This document shows positions 32,427 to 44,700 of a DNA stretch of 64,000 bases, piece by piece. The DNA is from Candidatus Proruminimicrobium quisquiliarum (GTDB lineage: Bacteria; Elusimicrobiota; Endomicrobiia; Endomicrobiales; Endomicrobiaceae), in NCBI GenBank assembly GCA_018433245.1, contig JAHDRN010000013.1, positions 62,001-126,000 on the forward strand, in the 5' to 3' direction. The notes beneath the pieces were generated by a model. That model had not been told where the DNA came from. It ran no database searches and saw only the letters and a program-made list of their open reading frames with translations. Position 1 is the stretch's first letter. Each line of letters begins with the position of its first letter. Position numbers and translations under genes: made by a program.

Positions 32427-33038
32427 ATGGCAGACAGATTAGATATTGTAAATAAGGCATTACAAAACCTTGGCGAAAGCACAATTGTAGATTTAAACGA
32501 CAAATCTGCGCGTTCGGTTAAAATACAAAAATTTTATAACGAAGCAATAAGAGAAACTCTGCGCGCGTACAGATGGAGTTTTGCCGAAAGAACTATAAAA
32601 CTTGACAAAATAGATTACGAAAGCAATATAGGAAATTTGCCGTTTGCGTATGTATATCCGGAAAATGTAGTTGCCGTTATTGTATTGTTTGTTGCCGGGC
32701 AGGATTTGGAGAATTTAAACGCTTTAAAAAAGAACCGTAAAAAAATTCATAATGTTGACGGTAAAAAAATAATTTTAAGCAATGTTGAAGAGGCCCATGC
32801 AATTGTAACATACGACGAATCAAGCAATGAAGAAATATTTGACGATATTTTTGTTTCGGCGGTAAGTTATCAATTGGCCGCAGCTGCGGCTATTTCAATT
32901 ACCGGAGACGCTAAAAAAAGAAATGATATGATTGCTCTTTTTCAAAGAGAAATAGAAACAGCGGCAAGCGTTGACGGAAATGAGAACAATATAGTTCCGT
33001 ATAATGTTTCTTCTTTTGAAGAAGAAAGATATAACTAA
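32427..33038 (+). CDS. Tail tubular protein A (T7 gp11-like)
   Basis: This 203-residue protein of the podovirus adaptor/tail tube A family shows the characteristic start ADRLDIVNKALQNLGE, then FYNEAIRETLRAYRWSFA and SAVSYQLAAAAAISITGD. It forms the ring between the portal and the nozzle. Confidence 0.82.
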   Translation: MADRLDIVNKALQNLGESTIVDLNDKSARSVKIQKFYNEAIRETLRAYRWSFAERTIKLDKIDYESNIGNLPFAYVYPENVVAVIVLFVAGQDLENLNALKKNRKKIHNVDGKKIILSNVEEAHAIVTYDESSNEEIFDDIFVSAVSYQLAAAAAISITGDAKKRNDMIALFQREIETAASVDGNENNIVPYNVSSFEEERYN

Positions 33039-33049
33039 AAGAGAAAAAT

Positions 33050-35854
33050 ATGCCACCAAAATATATACAAAATACATTTGCAGGCGGAATTATAAGACCG
33101 GAACTGGATCCGAGAACGGATTTGGCAAACTATTATAATTCCGTGCGAGCAGGAAAAAACGTAATATTTTTTACAGTAGGCGGAGCCGCTAACAGAACCG
33201 GCTCTTTTTTTTGCGGAAAAAGAAAATATCCGGATAAAAAAAGCAGGGTTTTTTCTTTCAGATTTTCTATTGCAGAACAATATTTAATTGAAGTCGGCCA
33301 TGAATATATCCGCTTTTGGAAAAATGACAATCTGATAGTTAATGGAAATAATCCGGTAGAGATTATTACCGGATATCAGGAAGAAGACCTTGATAAACTT
33401 AATATCGTGCAAAGCGCCGACGTTTTATATATTCTTTGCAATCTTTATAAAACGAGAGAATTAAGACGATATTCTGACACAGAATGGGAATTTACAGAAT
33501 TTGATAATCAGAACGGCCCATTTGAACCGTACAATTTAGACAAAAATTTTAAAATGGAAATATTCCGCAATGAGGATTTGCAATATATACTTTCAACAAA
33601 CAAAGGATATTTTGCAAATGACCTTATAACGAGTTTATTTAAAATAGAAAAAGAATTTAAAAGTGAAAGTTTTTATAAGTCTTTAACGACGTCTGCGGAA
33701 GTGGGAATATTTGTATCGGACGGTAATTTAAAAATAACGTCTTCCGGCGGATGGACGGGCCGGCTTGTTTGCGAAAAAAGCAAAGATAAAATATTATGGA
33801 AAGAAGTAAACAGTTGGACGTCCACCTCAACAACCGACCCGAATAACGTAAATTTTGCCTCGGAAATTTCAGACGATTTAAACTGGTACCGGCTGCGCCT
33901 TGAACATTCGTCCGGTACGTGCAATGTAGGTTTTTCGCATGCAGCATATACATACGACATTATAGCCAGTATTGTTGATATTGTTGCCGCAAGCGCCGAC
34001 TCTAACCAAAAATACAAACAAGCCGTAATAAATATATTAAACGGAGTAAAAGATATTGAGTTTTCAAATACCGGAGTAAGCCAGGAATATAAAAAATTAT
34101 TGCCGGTAATGACAAGCAATACGCAAGACGATATAACGCTATCGGCAAATATTAAAGTAAACGAAGGACAACTCGGAGAGATTAGCCGTAATATTACTGA
34201 AATTTTTAAATTGTTTGACGATGACACGAATACATATTTAGATTTAATCAGCATAATAGACGGATCAATAGGCACAGCGCCTGTAAAAATGACAATAACC
34301 GTTGATGCAAGCGCTGCCGCGGCTTTTGAAACAGGTAAAAACATCAATAAAATTGTAATTAAAACAAAGGACGATAAAGCATGGCTGAGACGGTTAACGG
34401 CTAAATTTTATCTTGACGGAGAGCTAGTATCAACTTTAACGAGATACGACAGCGACGGAATAAGAGAACAATCTTTTGATTTGATTAAATTTGACAAAAT
34501 AATTTTAGAGTTGTCGGAACCAGTTTTATTAACGGCTTTTAACAGAGAGCAGACTAAATATACTCAAATAGAATTGTGGGGATATGAAACTACTACCGAA
34601 GTATTTTCAACCGACTGGTGGGCAATAGGGGCTTGGAACGAAAGAAACGGCTATCCGGGAGCCGGAGCTTTCAGCCAGGACAGACTTTGTTTGGCTGCAA
34701 GCCGGTTAAGAACGTTTACGACATGGAGTTCAAAGACCGGTATTTATAATGATTTCGGAAAATCAAATCCGGCCGAAGCGTCTGATGCAATAGATATAAA
34801 TCTGCCGTCAATGAAAAGAGACTGCCCGGAAATATTAAATCTTGTAGGATTTACAAAATTGCTTGTGTTAAGTTCGTCAGGCGAGACAACGGTTGATTTG
34901 GCGGCGGTTGAACAAGTGCCGCAAAGTCAAAGAGGAAGCGATAAGCCGGCGCCGGTAGTTGTTGGATCAACTGTATTGTTTGTTGGGCCGAAAGGCGGCA
35001 GTTTAAGAGATTTAGCTTATGATTTTGCCTCGGACAGTTACGGCTCGGATGACGTAACTTTAAAAGCGAAACATTTGCTTGCCGGCAAAAAAATTGTAAG
35101 GCTTGCGTACGCGCAGGATCCGAACTCAATTGTTTATGCCGTTCTTGACGACGGCACTATGCTTACAATTACATATATTAAAGAGCAGAACGCTATTGCC
35201 TTTTCAACTTTTGAAACGCCCGGACAGATAGAAGATATAGCGGTTTTAAGCGACGGAAATTATAACGACGTATACATAGCAGTAAAAAGAAATGACGACC
35301 GATATATTGAAAAAATACCGGCAAGAATTATAGCAGACGATATAATGAGCGACCTTTTGATAGACTGCGCGACGAAATTTGAGAACGTAAATAAATTAAC
35401 CGGACTTGAACGGTTTAACGGACAAAACATTGTGATAGCTTGCCCGGACAAAATTTCAAAAACAGTAACCGTCAACAACGGAGAAGCGGCGCTTGATAAG
35501 ACATATTCAAAAGTTATCGCCGGTATACCGTTTGAAGCCAAAATTATAACGCTTGACGCGGTAAGCGAAAATAAAATGGCAGGACAAACTATAGTTGACT
35601 GTAAAGCAAGAATAAGCCAAATAGAAGCTAAATGGCTATATTCCGCTCCGGATTTAATAGGCACTGAAGAAAACGCCCTGGAAGCGGTAGAATGCGTTAA
35701 TAAAGAAGCTGACGGTAAATTGTTTACGGGATTGTCTAAACAAAGCGTAAATTCCGCGTCTTCTTACGATAAGGCAGTAATTTATAAGCATACTACGCCG
35801 TGGCCGTTTATGCTTTTAATGCTTATTACAAAAATGGAATTAGGAGACGAATGA
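33050..35854 (+). CDS. Tail nozzle protein (tail tubular protein B-like)
   Basis: This large, beta-rich 934-residue protein follows the tail tube gene. The N-terminus FAGGIIRPELDPRTDLANYY and GAANRTGSFFCG are typical of podovirus nozzle proteins. It caps the tail tube and contacts the cell surface. The C-terminal end overlaps the gp13-like gene by four bases. Confidence 0.75.
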   Translation: MPPKYIQNTFAGGIIRPELDPRTDLANYYNSVRAGKNVIFFTVGGAANRTGSFFCGKRKYPDKKSRVFSFRFSIAEQYLIEVGHEYIRFWKNDNLIVNGNNPVEIITGYQEEDLDKLNIVQSADVLYILCNLYKTRELRRYSDTEWEFTEFDNQNGPFEPYNLDKNFKMEIFRNEDLQYILSTNKGYFANDLITSLFKIEKEFKSESFYKSLTTSAEVGIFVSDGNLKITSSGGWTGRLVCEKSKDKILWKEVNSWTSTSTTDPNNVNFASEISDDLNWYRLRLEHSSGTCNVGFSHAAYTYDIIASIVDIVAASADSNQKYKQAVINILNGVKDIEFSNTGVSQEYKKLLPVMTSNTQDDITLSANIKVNEGQLGEISRNITEIFKLFDDDTNTYLDLISIIDGSIGTAPVKMTITVDASAAAAFETGKNINKIVIKTKDDKAWLRRLTAKFYLDGELVSTLTRYDSDGIREQSFDLIKFDKIILELSEPVLLTAFNREQTKYTQIELWGYETTTEVFSTDWWAIGAWNERNGYPGAGAFSQDRLCLAASRLRTFTTWSSKTGIYNDFGKSNPAEASDAIDINLPSMKRDCPEILNLVGFTKLLVLSSSGETTVDLAAVEQVPQSQRGSDKPAPVVVGSTVLFVGPKGGSLRDLAYDFASDSYGSDDVTLKAKHLLAGKKIVRLAYAQDPNSIVYAVLDDGTMLTITYIKEQNAIAFSTFETPGQIEDIAVLSDGNYNDVYIAVKRNDDRYIEKIPARIIADDIMSDLLIDCATKFENVNKLTGLERFNGQNIVIACPDKISKTVTVNNGEAALDKTYSKVIAGIPFEAKIITLDAVSENKMAGQTIVDCKARISQIEAKWLYSAPDLIGTEENALEAVECVNKEADGKLFTGLSKQSVNSASSYDKAVIYKHTTPWPFMLLMLITKMELGDE

Positions 35855-36315
35855 TGCTGCAGATTTTACAAACGGTAAATCAGGACTGGGATGAGCTTAA
35901 ACATTCTCTGCGTAAATGCGACAGAGAAGAATTGAATATCCTTTATACCGATATAGCCGCACATTTTGACGATTTAAAACTGACGACAACCGATTCGTAT
36001 ACCATAATAGACGAACAGGGATTTGTTGTCGCGATATTCGGCGTAAAAGATGAAGGCGCCGCAATAGGCACGGTATGGATGCTATCGGCCGAAAGAGTTG
36101 CAAAAGCAAAAAAATCTCTTATAAAAATGACTCCGCAAATCCGCGAGATTTGTTTTAAAGAGCATAAAAAACTTTGTAATTACGTTTATAAAAAAAATAT
36201 GCCGGCAATAAAATATCTGCAGTATGTTGGAGCAGCCTTTATAAAAGAAAAAAATATCGGCGATTTTTTATTTTTTGAGATAGATAAGGAGTTTAATCAT
36301 GGCGACAAAAGATAA
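35851..36315 (+). CDS. T7 gp13-like internal virion protein
   Basis: This 154-residue protein shares the GNAT-like fold pattern of the phage Gp13 family: SYTIIDEQGFVVAIFGVKDE, GTVWMLSAERV, then ICFKEHKKLCNYVYKKN. It probably assists assembly or ejection. The start is at ATG 35851 or 35854 after AGGAG; the longer open frame from 35800 lies within the nozzle gene and is not favoured. Confidence 0.7.
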   Translation: MMLQILQTVNQDWDELKHSLRKCDREELNILYTDIAAHFDDLKLTTTDSYTIIDEQGFVVAIFGVKDEGAAIGTVWMLSAERVAKAKKSLIKMTPQIREICFKEHKKLCNYVYKKNMPAIKYLQYVGAAFIKEKNIGDFLFFEIDKEFNHGDKR

Positions 36316-36862
36316 AACAAAACTGGCAGACAGCCTTATATTGTCAGCTGCAGGCCTTAAAACCGCGGCTACAATAGGCAAAACGATTAACGACTACGGA
36401 TATCTGTCTTATCTTGCAGTTAAAACGGAAGGCGATGTTAAAATTGCGGAAGCGGTAAATACCTTGGATGAAAGAGCGATCGCGCAAAATGCGGCCGAAC
36501 AAATAGCAGGAGTTCAAAGAGAATTTAACCAGACGGCCGGCAAACAAGCGGTGGCAGCTGCGGCATCCGGAATTGACAGCGGATCGGGCTACGTAAATGA
36601 TTTGCTGCTTGACAGCGCAAAACAAGCCGACAAAGACATGACGGCCATAATGTATAATGCGCAAGGCCTGATTGATAAAAAACGGTTACAGCTGTCGTTA
36701 ATGAAAATAGCGTCTAAATATGACGCTCAAAAAATTAAAGCGCAGCAAGACAGCACTATTGCCGCAGGCGTTATTAACAGCGCGGTAGATATATTTGACG
36801 GCATCGGGGCAGTTTCAGCTAAATGGTATAAAACTGAAAAAACAACCGTAGGAAAGGAGTAG
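36299..36862 (+). CDS. T7 gp14-like ejection protein
   Basis: This 187-residue alanine-rich helical protein has the central block QREFNQTAGKQAVAAAASGI, typical of gp14-like internal core proteins: they enter the host envelope and form part of the ejection channel. It overlaps the previous gene by 17 bases. It is followed by gp15-like and gp16-like genes in the canonical order. Confidence 0.72.
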   Translation: MATKDKTKLADSLILSAAGLKTAATIGKTINDYGYLSYLAVKTEGDVKIAEAVNTLDERAIAQNAAEQIAGVQREFNQTAGKQAVAAAASGIDSGSGYVNDLLLDSAKQADKDMTAIMYNAQGLIDKKRLQLSLMKIASKYDAQKIKAQQDSTIAAGVINSAVDIFDGIGAVSAKWYKTEKTTVGKE

Positions 36863-36864
36863 CC

Positions 36865-38703
36865 ATGGGCGTAACATTACCGGGATATACAAGAAAAGTG
36901 CAAAAACAAGAACAAGCGGCCGAAATGCCGGCAAATAAAACAGTGAGCAAAACAGAGTTTTCTTCTCCGGTTCCCGACGCGATAGAAAATGCCGGCGAAA
37001 AATTGGATCAGCATGCTAAAGCATACGCCGATTATGTTGTACGAGAAGAGAACCGTCAAAGACAAGATTTAATTTTAAAAACAAAAAATAAAATAACATC
37101 CGGCATTGACGATATATTATATAACAATGAACCGGACGAAAAAGGACAAATAAAAGGATTGATGTTTCGTTCCGGAGACGTTGAAAATTTGACGGAAGTC
37201 GGAACAAAAAGCATAGAAGAACTTATCCAAAACAATCTGCAGGGAATAGATGATGCCGATGTGGTGGAAAGCATAAAACAGAAAATTTTTGAAACGCGCC
37301 AAAGTAGCATTAAACTACTGGCAAACCGTGAAGTGAGACAAAAACAAGAAAATTCCGCAGAGATCATAAATGCAAGTTTAGCTGCGGATATGAAAACGGC
37401 ATCAGGCATTTCCGAAAGCGGTTCAATGCAAAATTTAATATCTAATGTGGATGAATATATAAGCGCTCATTATAAAAATTTAGGAGCGCAAGATATTATT
37501 GTAACGGTTGCGCAGGAAAATGCAAGAGAGCGTTTGTTGCAAAATTCACTTGCGACATTACTTGAAGTAGGAAATACAAAAGCGGCAAGAGAAATACTTG
37601 ACAGCTGTAAAGACAAGGTTTCTGCCGGCTTTTTTGCTAAAAGCAATACATTGATAAGAGGTAAGGAAATAGACGATATAACATCGCGTATATGGGATAA
37701 CGCGCAGAATATAAGAACAGCGCAAGGCTATGTTGATTTAAATCATATTTACGGCCAAATAGAAAAAACAGGATTAACCGATAAAGAGAAAAAAAGCGTA
37801 TATTCAAGTTTAAGCTCTATGGCTAATGCAGACAAACAAAGAATCGCACAGGAAAGAGCAGATCAGGATCGCAATTTTGAAAATGAAGTTTTAAAAATGT
37901 TTAAAGAAAAACAGGATTATAAAGAGGCTGTTAAATTTGCGGCTAACTCCGGATTTGACGAAGTTGATATTGCTTTAAAACAAAAATACGTTGATAACGT
38001 ATATTTTGAAAAGGAAGGCAAAAGCGATCCGCAGGCGCTTTTAAATTTATACGATAAAAAATTCTCCGGAGAATTGACAAAAAACGATATTGACAACGCT
38101 TATGCCGCCGGCGAAATAAGAAGCGCGGACTGGATGATATTCCGGAAAGATTTTGCCGACAAAGGATTTAATTTAGTTGACGGAACTTATCTGCAAGGAC
38201 AGCAGATTAAAGCTGATATTGATGCATTTGCAGAAGAAAAGGCATCAGATGATTATACACAAGCCGAAATTAAAACTTTTTTTTATAGTCAATTGAGAGG
38301 GAAACCGTACGACGAAGCAAGAAAAACTTTTGAAGATTTGCAGAAAGCCCCGGGTGCTTGGAATTTTACACCTAACTATAAAAAACAATTAATTTCAAAT
38401 AGAGAATCCAGGGAGTTGGCATCTAAATACTCAAATGTCTTTATGGATGCAACCGGTAAAAGAAATTTAAGTACATTAAAATTTATTGACGGAATTAAAA
38501 AAGGCGCTGAATTGCAAAAGATAGATAATTTTAACGCCAACTATATTGACGATATTATTGATTTTTGCGGAGCAGATAACCTTAAAAATCCGGAAAGTGT
38601 AGAATTTCAGGCCTTAGAATATTTGATTAGCCATAATAAAACTATAACAATACCTGATATCAAAGCAACTATAGAACAAGGGATTAAAAATGAAAAAATA
38701 TAA
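36865..38703 (+). CDS. T7 gp15-like internal virion protein
   Basis: This 612-residue, mostly helical, charged protein without membrane segments lies between the gp14-like and gp16-like genes. Length, composition and position fit the middle ejection protein that forms the periplasmic tube. Sequence-level similarity cannot be judged by eye. It overlaps the next gene by 14 bases. Confidence 0.6.
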   Translation: MGVTLPGYTRKVQKQEQAAEMPANKTVSKTEFSSPVPDAIENAGEKLDQHAKAYADYVVREENRQRQDLILKTKNKITSGIDDILYNNEPDEKGQIKGLMFRSGDVENLTEVGTKSIEELIQNNLQGIDDADVVESIKQKIFETRQSSIKLLANREVRQKQENSAEIINASLAADMKTASGISESGSMQNLISNVDEYISAHYKNLGAQDIIVTVAQENARERLLQNSLATLLEVGNTKAAREILDSCKDKVSAGFFAKSNTLIRGKEIDDITSRIWDNAQNIRTAQGYVDLNHIYGQIEKTGLTDKEKKSVYSSLSSMANADKQRIAQERADQDRNFENEVLKMFKEKQDYKEAVKFAANSGFDEVDIALKQKYVDNVYFEKEGKSDPQALLNLYDKKFSGELTKNDIDNAYAAGEIRSADWMIFRKDFADKGFNLVDGTYLQGQQIKADIDAFAEEKASDDYTQAEIKTFFYSQLRGKPYDEARKTFEDLQKAPGAWNFTPNYKKQLISNRESRELASKYSNVFMDATGKRNLSTLKFIDGIKKGAELQKIDNFNANYIDDIIDFCGADNLKNPESVEFQALEYLISHNKTITIPDIKATIEQGIKNEKI

Positions 38704-41700
38704 TTTTGACGGAGTTGTTTTGCCAAATGATGATGACCCGATAGTTGTAAAATCGGTTGACTCAGGAAAAAAATATAATTTTGACGGAGTTGTTTTGCCA
38801 AATGATGATGACCCGATAGTTGTAAAATCGGTTGACTCAGGAAAAAAATATAATTTTGACGGAGTTGTTTTACCAAATGATGATGACCCGGCAGTTGTCC
38901 GTACAAGAGAAAGATTTGAAAGAACTATTAACGCTGACAGTGATAGGGAAGCGGCTATTGAAAATTTTGCAAAAGAAAAAAATCTGACTTTGGAATATGT
39001 TAGGGCAAATTATGACAAAATTAAACCACTAGCTGATACCGTACCGACTGACGACGAACTTGAAGAAGCTAAAAACAATAAGCCGGCTACATTTGAATAT
39101 TTCCAAAAAGATGATAACGTAAAAGTTTCAAAAGATGATTTTCGTAAAATGGGAGTTTTTGAAACTGCTGTCCGGGCATTTATAGATAAAAACAAACCGG
39201 CAAATATATTTGACAGCATTATTGACGGGCTTATTCCGAATGTTACAGATGCTACATCCAAAACAAATGAGACAATAAACGTTATGACAGGGCAAAAGCA
39301 AGCAGTTAAAAAAACGCTTGCAATGAACAGGCTTTCAGATTTATCCGAGCGCCTGCAGAGAGTGTATGATTCTGTCGGCAGAAAAGTTGATATGCCGAAT
39401 ATAGACAAAGAAGTACAGGAGCTTCAGAACGTGCTTGCCGAACAGTATCCGTCAAATACTGATATAAGTTCATGGTTAAGCCCGATGACGGAATTTGGCA
39501 GTCAGATGATTTTCAGTTTAAAAGCCGGAGCTGAAAAACTTCCTGAATATGTACCAACCGGTGCGGTTTTAGGAATGGGATACGGAGCAATGGCAGGCGG
39601 AGTTGGAGCTATACCGGGAATAATTGCAGGAGCAGGGTCCGGCGTTGTGGCATCTATGTTTGTTGGCGGATTTGACTATGCAAAAAAAACCGAAGGCGGG
39701 CTTGCTTATTTAGAATATGTAAATACTAAAGAAAAAGACGGCAACTATATTGACGTTGCCAAAGCAAAAAAAATGGCTAATATAGTGGGGAATATAAACG
39801 GAGCATTTGAAGTGGGAGCTGATATAATAGGCGGTAAATTATTAAAACCGGTCGTTAAACTTATAGCACCGAAAGTTTTAAGCAAGGCAATTGGGATGTT
39901 TGCTAAAGCACCCGGAATGCAAAAAGTTTTACAAGGTGTTTTTGATAACCCAAAATATGCAAATATGCCGTTAAAAAAAGCTATCCGGGAAGCTGTAAAA
40001 GATATGGCTATCGGAGCAGGATCAGAAACAGGAACTGAATATTTGCAGAATATAATATCTGAAATGGGTAGTAACAAGCTTAAAGAAAACAACTATACAA
40101 CCTCTGAACTTTTAAATAAATTCAATGCGGATTACGATATTAAAAATGCGACCGATGTTGAAAAAAACTACGATACTTTATCAGAACATGACAAGATGTT
40201 ATGGAATAACCGCATGACGTCATGGCCGGAAATTATGACACAGTCCATGCAGGGGCTTGGAAGTGTTTTTAAAGGCGGATTTATGCTTGGTGCAATAGGC
40301 GGAACAAGCAAAGGAATAACAAGCTACCGTGCAAAATTACAACAAAACAGAGAAAACAACATAAAAAACAATTTATCAAAATTAAGCGCTGCAGACAGTA
40401 AAACAGAGCAGCTGCAAGCAATAGGCGATATTGCAAAAGATATAAAGACTGTATCAAGAAGCCCGGAGAAAACGGAACAATTTGTGCAGAACATTGTAAG
40501 CGGTTCGGCAATAGATAATATTTATATTGATGCGGAAAAATTGGACGTATTATGTCAGACGGCAAAAATTAAAAAAGACGAACTGATAAACAAACTGGGA
40601 ATAGACGCCGAACAGTTTAACGTTGACAGTAAAATTTCGGCAAATATTAAAGTGCCGTTTGCAAAGTGGGTGTCAGTTGCAACACAAATTGAAATGCCTG
40701 AAGGGAAAAACTTATATGAAGTTGCCCTGGGAGATATTAAAGACTCTGAAGACGGAATAAGCCAAAATGAAAAAACAGAAATATTTAATGAACAAAAAAC
40801 GGCGCTGGATCAGGCCTTAAAACGTGCGGAAGAATTTACGACCGAAGAAGATATTAAAATAAAAGATGAAGTTGAAACGTTTTATAATACGCTGCTTGAT
40901 GAAGCGCAGCCTGAAGGTATGCGAGAGGATATATGGCAGAAACAAAAAGAAGGCATTGTTAAACTCTATACAGCCCAGGCTTTAACGGAAATGAAGAACA
41001 GAGGGTGGAATTATACCGACTGGCTTGATAATAAAAAAATGGGTAATTTGCGCGTTAAAAACAATATGTCGGCATATCGCCTGCAGCTGAAAGAACAAGC
41101 TACTGAAATGGTTAATGAAATACTTAATAATGATATTGAATTACAAATGCAGGAAAGTAAAAAGAACGTACCTTCAATTATTGATATGGTTATAAAAGCC
41201 GGCGGACTTAAATTTGACGAAAAATTACAAGGCGAACAGAAAATATTATCAGTAAAAGAATCCGGAATAAAAGGACTTGTAAGCAGTAATAAAAAACGAG
41301 GCAGAAGCGTATCTGCAATGGCTGAACACATACATGAACTTCTCCGGAGCGATTACGGATTAGGCCTTACAGATAATGCTATTGCAGACGAACAGGATTT
41401 GCTGAATTATCTTTTTGAAAATATACCGAATTATAAAAAGCAACAAAAAGAAAATACCGGTAATTTTAAAAACTTAAATTATTTTGCTTTAACATCAGAC
41501 AAATTTAAAAAACAATATGAAAAAGATTTTGTAAAAAAACTTCCTGAAGACGCAAAAAGTATGCGGATGTTGCATCAGGATTTAATAAGAGAAGCAATAA
41601 AACAAGGCGTACCGGTAGAAAAGAACGTTCTTGAGGATCTAAATATAAACCCTCAATATGTAGATAAACGGAAATTTGAAAGTGCTATCAAAGATGAAAG

Positions 41701-44700
41701 TCTATTTAATTCTGATAATTATTTTCAGTCAGCTGAAATTAAAAACAGAGAAAATAAAATATTTGAAAGATTTAATAAATTTTTAAATAAAGAAATTATT
41801 GCTATACAACCTGATAAAAGTTTATCTAAAAAAGAAGCTGAGAAAGTTTTTAAAAATAATAAAAATGTAAAACATAATGAATTAGGCGATACCGTTTTGC
41901 CTGTAGAAACTGTAAATAAAATATTAAGACACAAGGGATTTGACACGTCTACAATTATAGATTATATATCTGATTTGTATAAAAAATCTATTCTGATTGA
42001 TACTCAAACAGAAAAACAATATGTGCAAGCACATAAACAACATAATAATATTGCACTTTGGCATAATACTTTAAATAAGTTTAAAATAAATAATGATAAT
42101 TATGTTATTAGATTTACAGTAGCGGAAAGAAAAGTCGGGGAAAATAAAAAGAAAGGAACAGTTGGTGAAAGGTATTTGCATTCTACTTTTATCTCAAATA
42201 TTGATATAGAAAAAATAAAAGACGGTAACACAATGAACACCAGCAATAACCTGGGCAGAGTGTTACCATCCGACAATATTTTAGCCGATTATATAAAAAT
42301 TGTCAATAATAAATTATTTCAGAAAAACATAAATGTTAATAAAAAACTTGCCACGGATGAGATTGTAAGAGGTTTTATAACCAAAGATAACGAAATAAAC
42401 ATCCTTCCGCACAGCGACGCTTCTACATTTATACATGAAATGGGGCATTACTGGCTAAGAGATTTGCAAAAATATGTGAACGAAAACCAGGCGCCGGCAC
42501 AAGTGCAAAAAGACTGGGAAACTATAAAACAGTGGCTTGGCATACAGAACGACAATGACGTTATTACAACCCAGCAGCAGGAAACTTATGCAAGGGCTGT
42601 AGAACAGTATATGATGGAAGGCAAAGCGCCAACTCAAGAGCTTAAATCTATATTTCGCAAAATTGCAAGTTGGATAAAATATATTTATAAAAAACTTTCA
42701 TTTAATAACGTTCAAATGTCTGAGGATATAAAAAATTATTTTGACAGGCTTTTTGCGACTGAAGACGAAATTGCCTACAGCAACGATAAAGTATTATATA
42801 ACTTTGACAAGGAACTTGCCGGAGCGGATCCGGAAATAAAAGCCGGCTTTGATGAAATGAGAAAAGAGGCGCATGACCAGGCAGTTGAAATACTATTACC
42901 TGAAACGATGAAAGAATTAAGCGCAGAGTATAAAGCAAACCTTGAAGAAAAGAAAAAACAGTTTATAGAAGAAGCTACTGCAGAGATAAAACAGAGTACC
43001 GTTTATAAAGCGGCCGAGCAAATAAAGAAAAACTTTAAAAAGAATATTGATACGATAATTAAACTTTATAACGATAATAAATTATCAGACGATAATATTA
43101 TTGATTTAAACCTTACTGCGGAAGATTACGGCTATACATCCGGAGACCATTTAATTAAAGAAATTGAAAAATTAGGCAATGCTGAAGAACAAATAAATAA
43201 TCTTGTAAACCAAAAAATGCAAGATTATAACGAAACTGTTTCAAGCCCGGAGTTTTTAGAAGCTGAAGCAACAAGAGCTTTGCATAATGAAAAAGCGCTT
43301 GATTTAATTGCTTTGGAGCGTGAGCTTTTAATCAACAAATATTATAAAAAAGAAATATCAATGTTGTCTGCGACGACAAAAGCACAAATTTACAAAAATA
43401 TGGCAAAAGAAAAAGCCAGAGAGATACTAGAGAACTTGCCGGTAAAAGAAGCGATGAGATTTCAAAAATATTTTGTGGCCGAAAAAAAGACAGCGCAAAG
43501 ATATGCCGCAGCCATGGCTAAAAACGATATTGAAAACGCTTTAAAATATAAGCAGCAAATGCTGATGGATTTTGCGCTTGTAAAAGAAAGCGTAAAAATT
43601 AAAAACGAATATCTGAAAATAGAAGCTAAATTAAAAAAAGTCAGCCAACGCGATATTAAACTTTTCGGCAATGAAGAGAATTTTTCACAAGTGGCTAATA
43701 TTCTTGAACGCTTTGGATTTTACCATAAAGACTATTATCCGGAATACAGAAAACAGTCGTTGGCTGATTACGCAGAATCTATAAATACCTGGATAGATTT
43801 TGATAATACCAAAAAAACAGAAGCGCGGATTGTAATAGATCCGTTTGTGTTGAACGAAAATAACAAAGGGCCTTTAAAAGATTTATCTATTGATGAAGTG
43901 GAAGCAATAGAACAGTCTGTAGATAATATTATTCATTACGTAAATAATGAAAATAAAACTACAAAAGTGCTGCAGGGGCAGGACATTGATATGGTTGTGC
44001 GCGATGCAGTAGAACAGCTCCAAAAGAATGTGCCGAAAGAATTACAAAAAAAGAATACAAAGCTAAACTCGCAAAGAGATTTTGAAAAACAAATCTCGCT
44101 AAAAGATAAATTTGTAAAAAGTTTTATTATGCCCGGAATAAAACTTGACAGCGTTTTAAAAGTTGCCGACGGATATAAAGACGGCGGATTATTTTATCAG
44201 CTGTTCGGCCGGCCGGTTAAAGAAGCAATGGATCAGGAAGCGCAAATGGCAAGAGATATATTTCAAAAATATACCGCAAATTTTGAAAAATACTACGACG
44301 AAAATGAACGTAAAAACTTTTTTGCTAAAAACAAAAGAGATTTTGAAAAGAAAAAAATATACGTTGACCAATTTAAAAACAGTTTTACAAGAGAGGAATT
44401 GATAGCGATTGCGCTTAATATGGGAAACGAGAGCAACCGTGAAAGACTTTTCACTACACCAATTTTTGATTACAAAGGAGTGAGGGAAAATTGGGGAGAG
44501 TCTCTCGTTGTTGATGTGCTTTCAAAAAATTTGACAGAAAAAGACTGGCAATTTGTGCAGAGCATTTGGGATTTGCTTGAGGAATACGGCGAAAAACATT
44601 TTGAAATGCATAAACGTATTACGGGGTTTAGTCCGGTAAAAATAAAAGCTATGCCATTTACTGCAATAACAAAAGACGGCAAAAAAATAGAATTGAAAGG

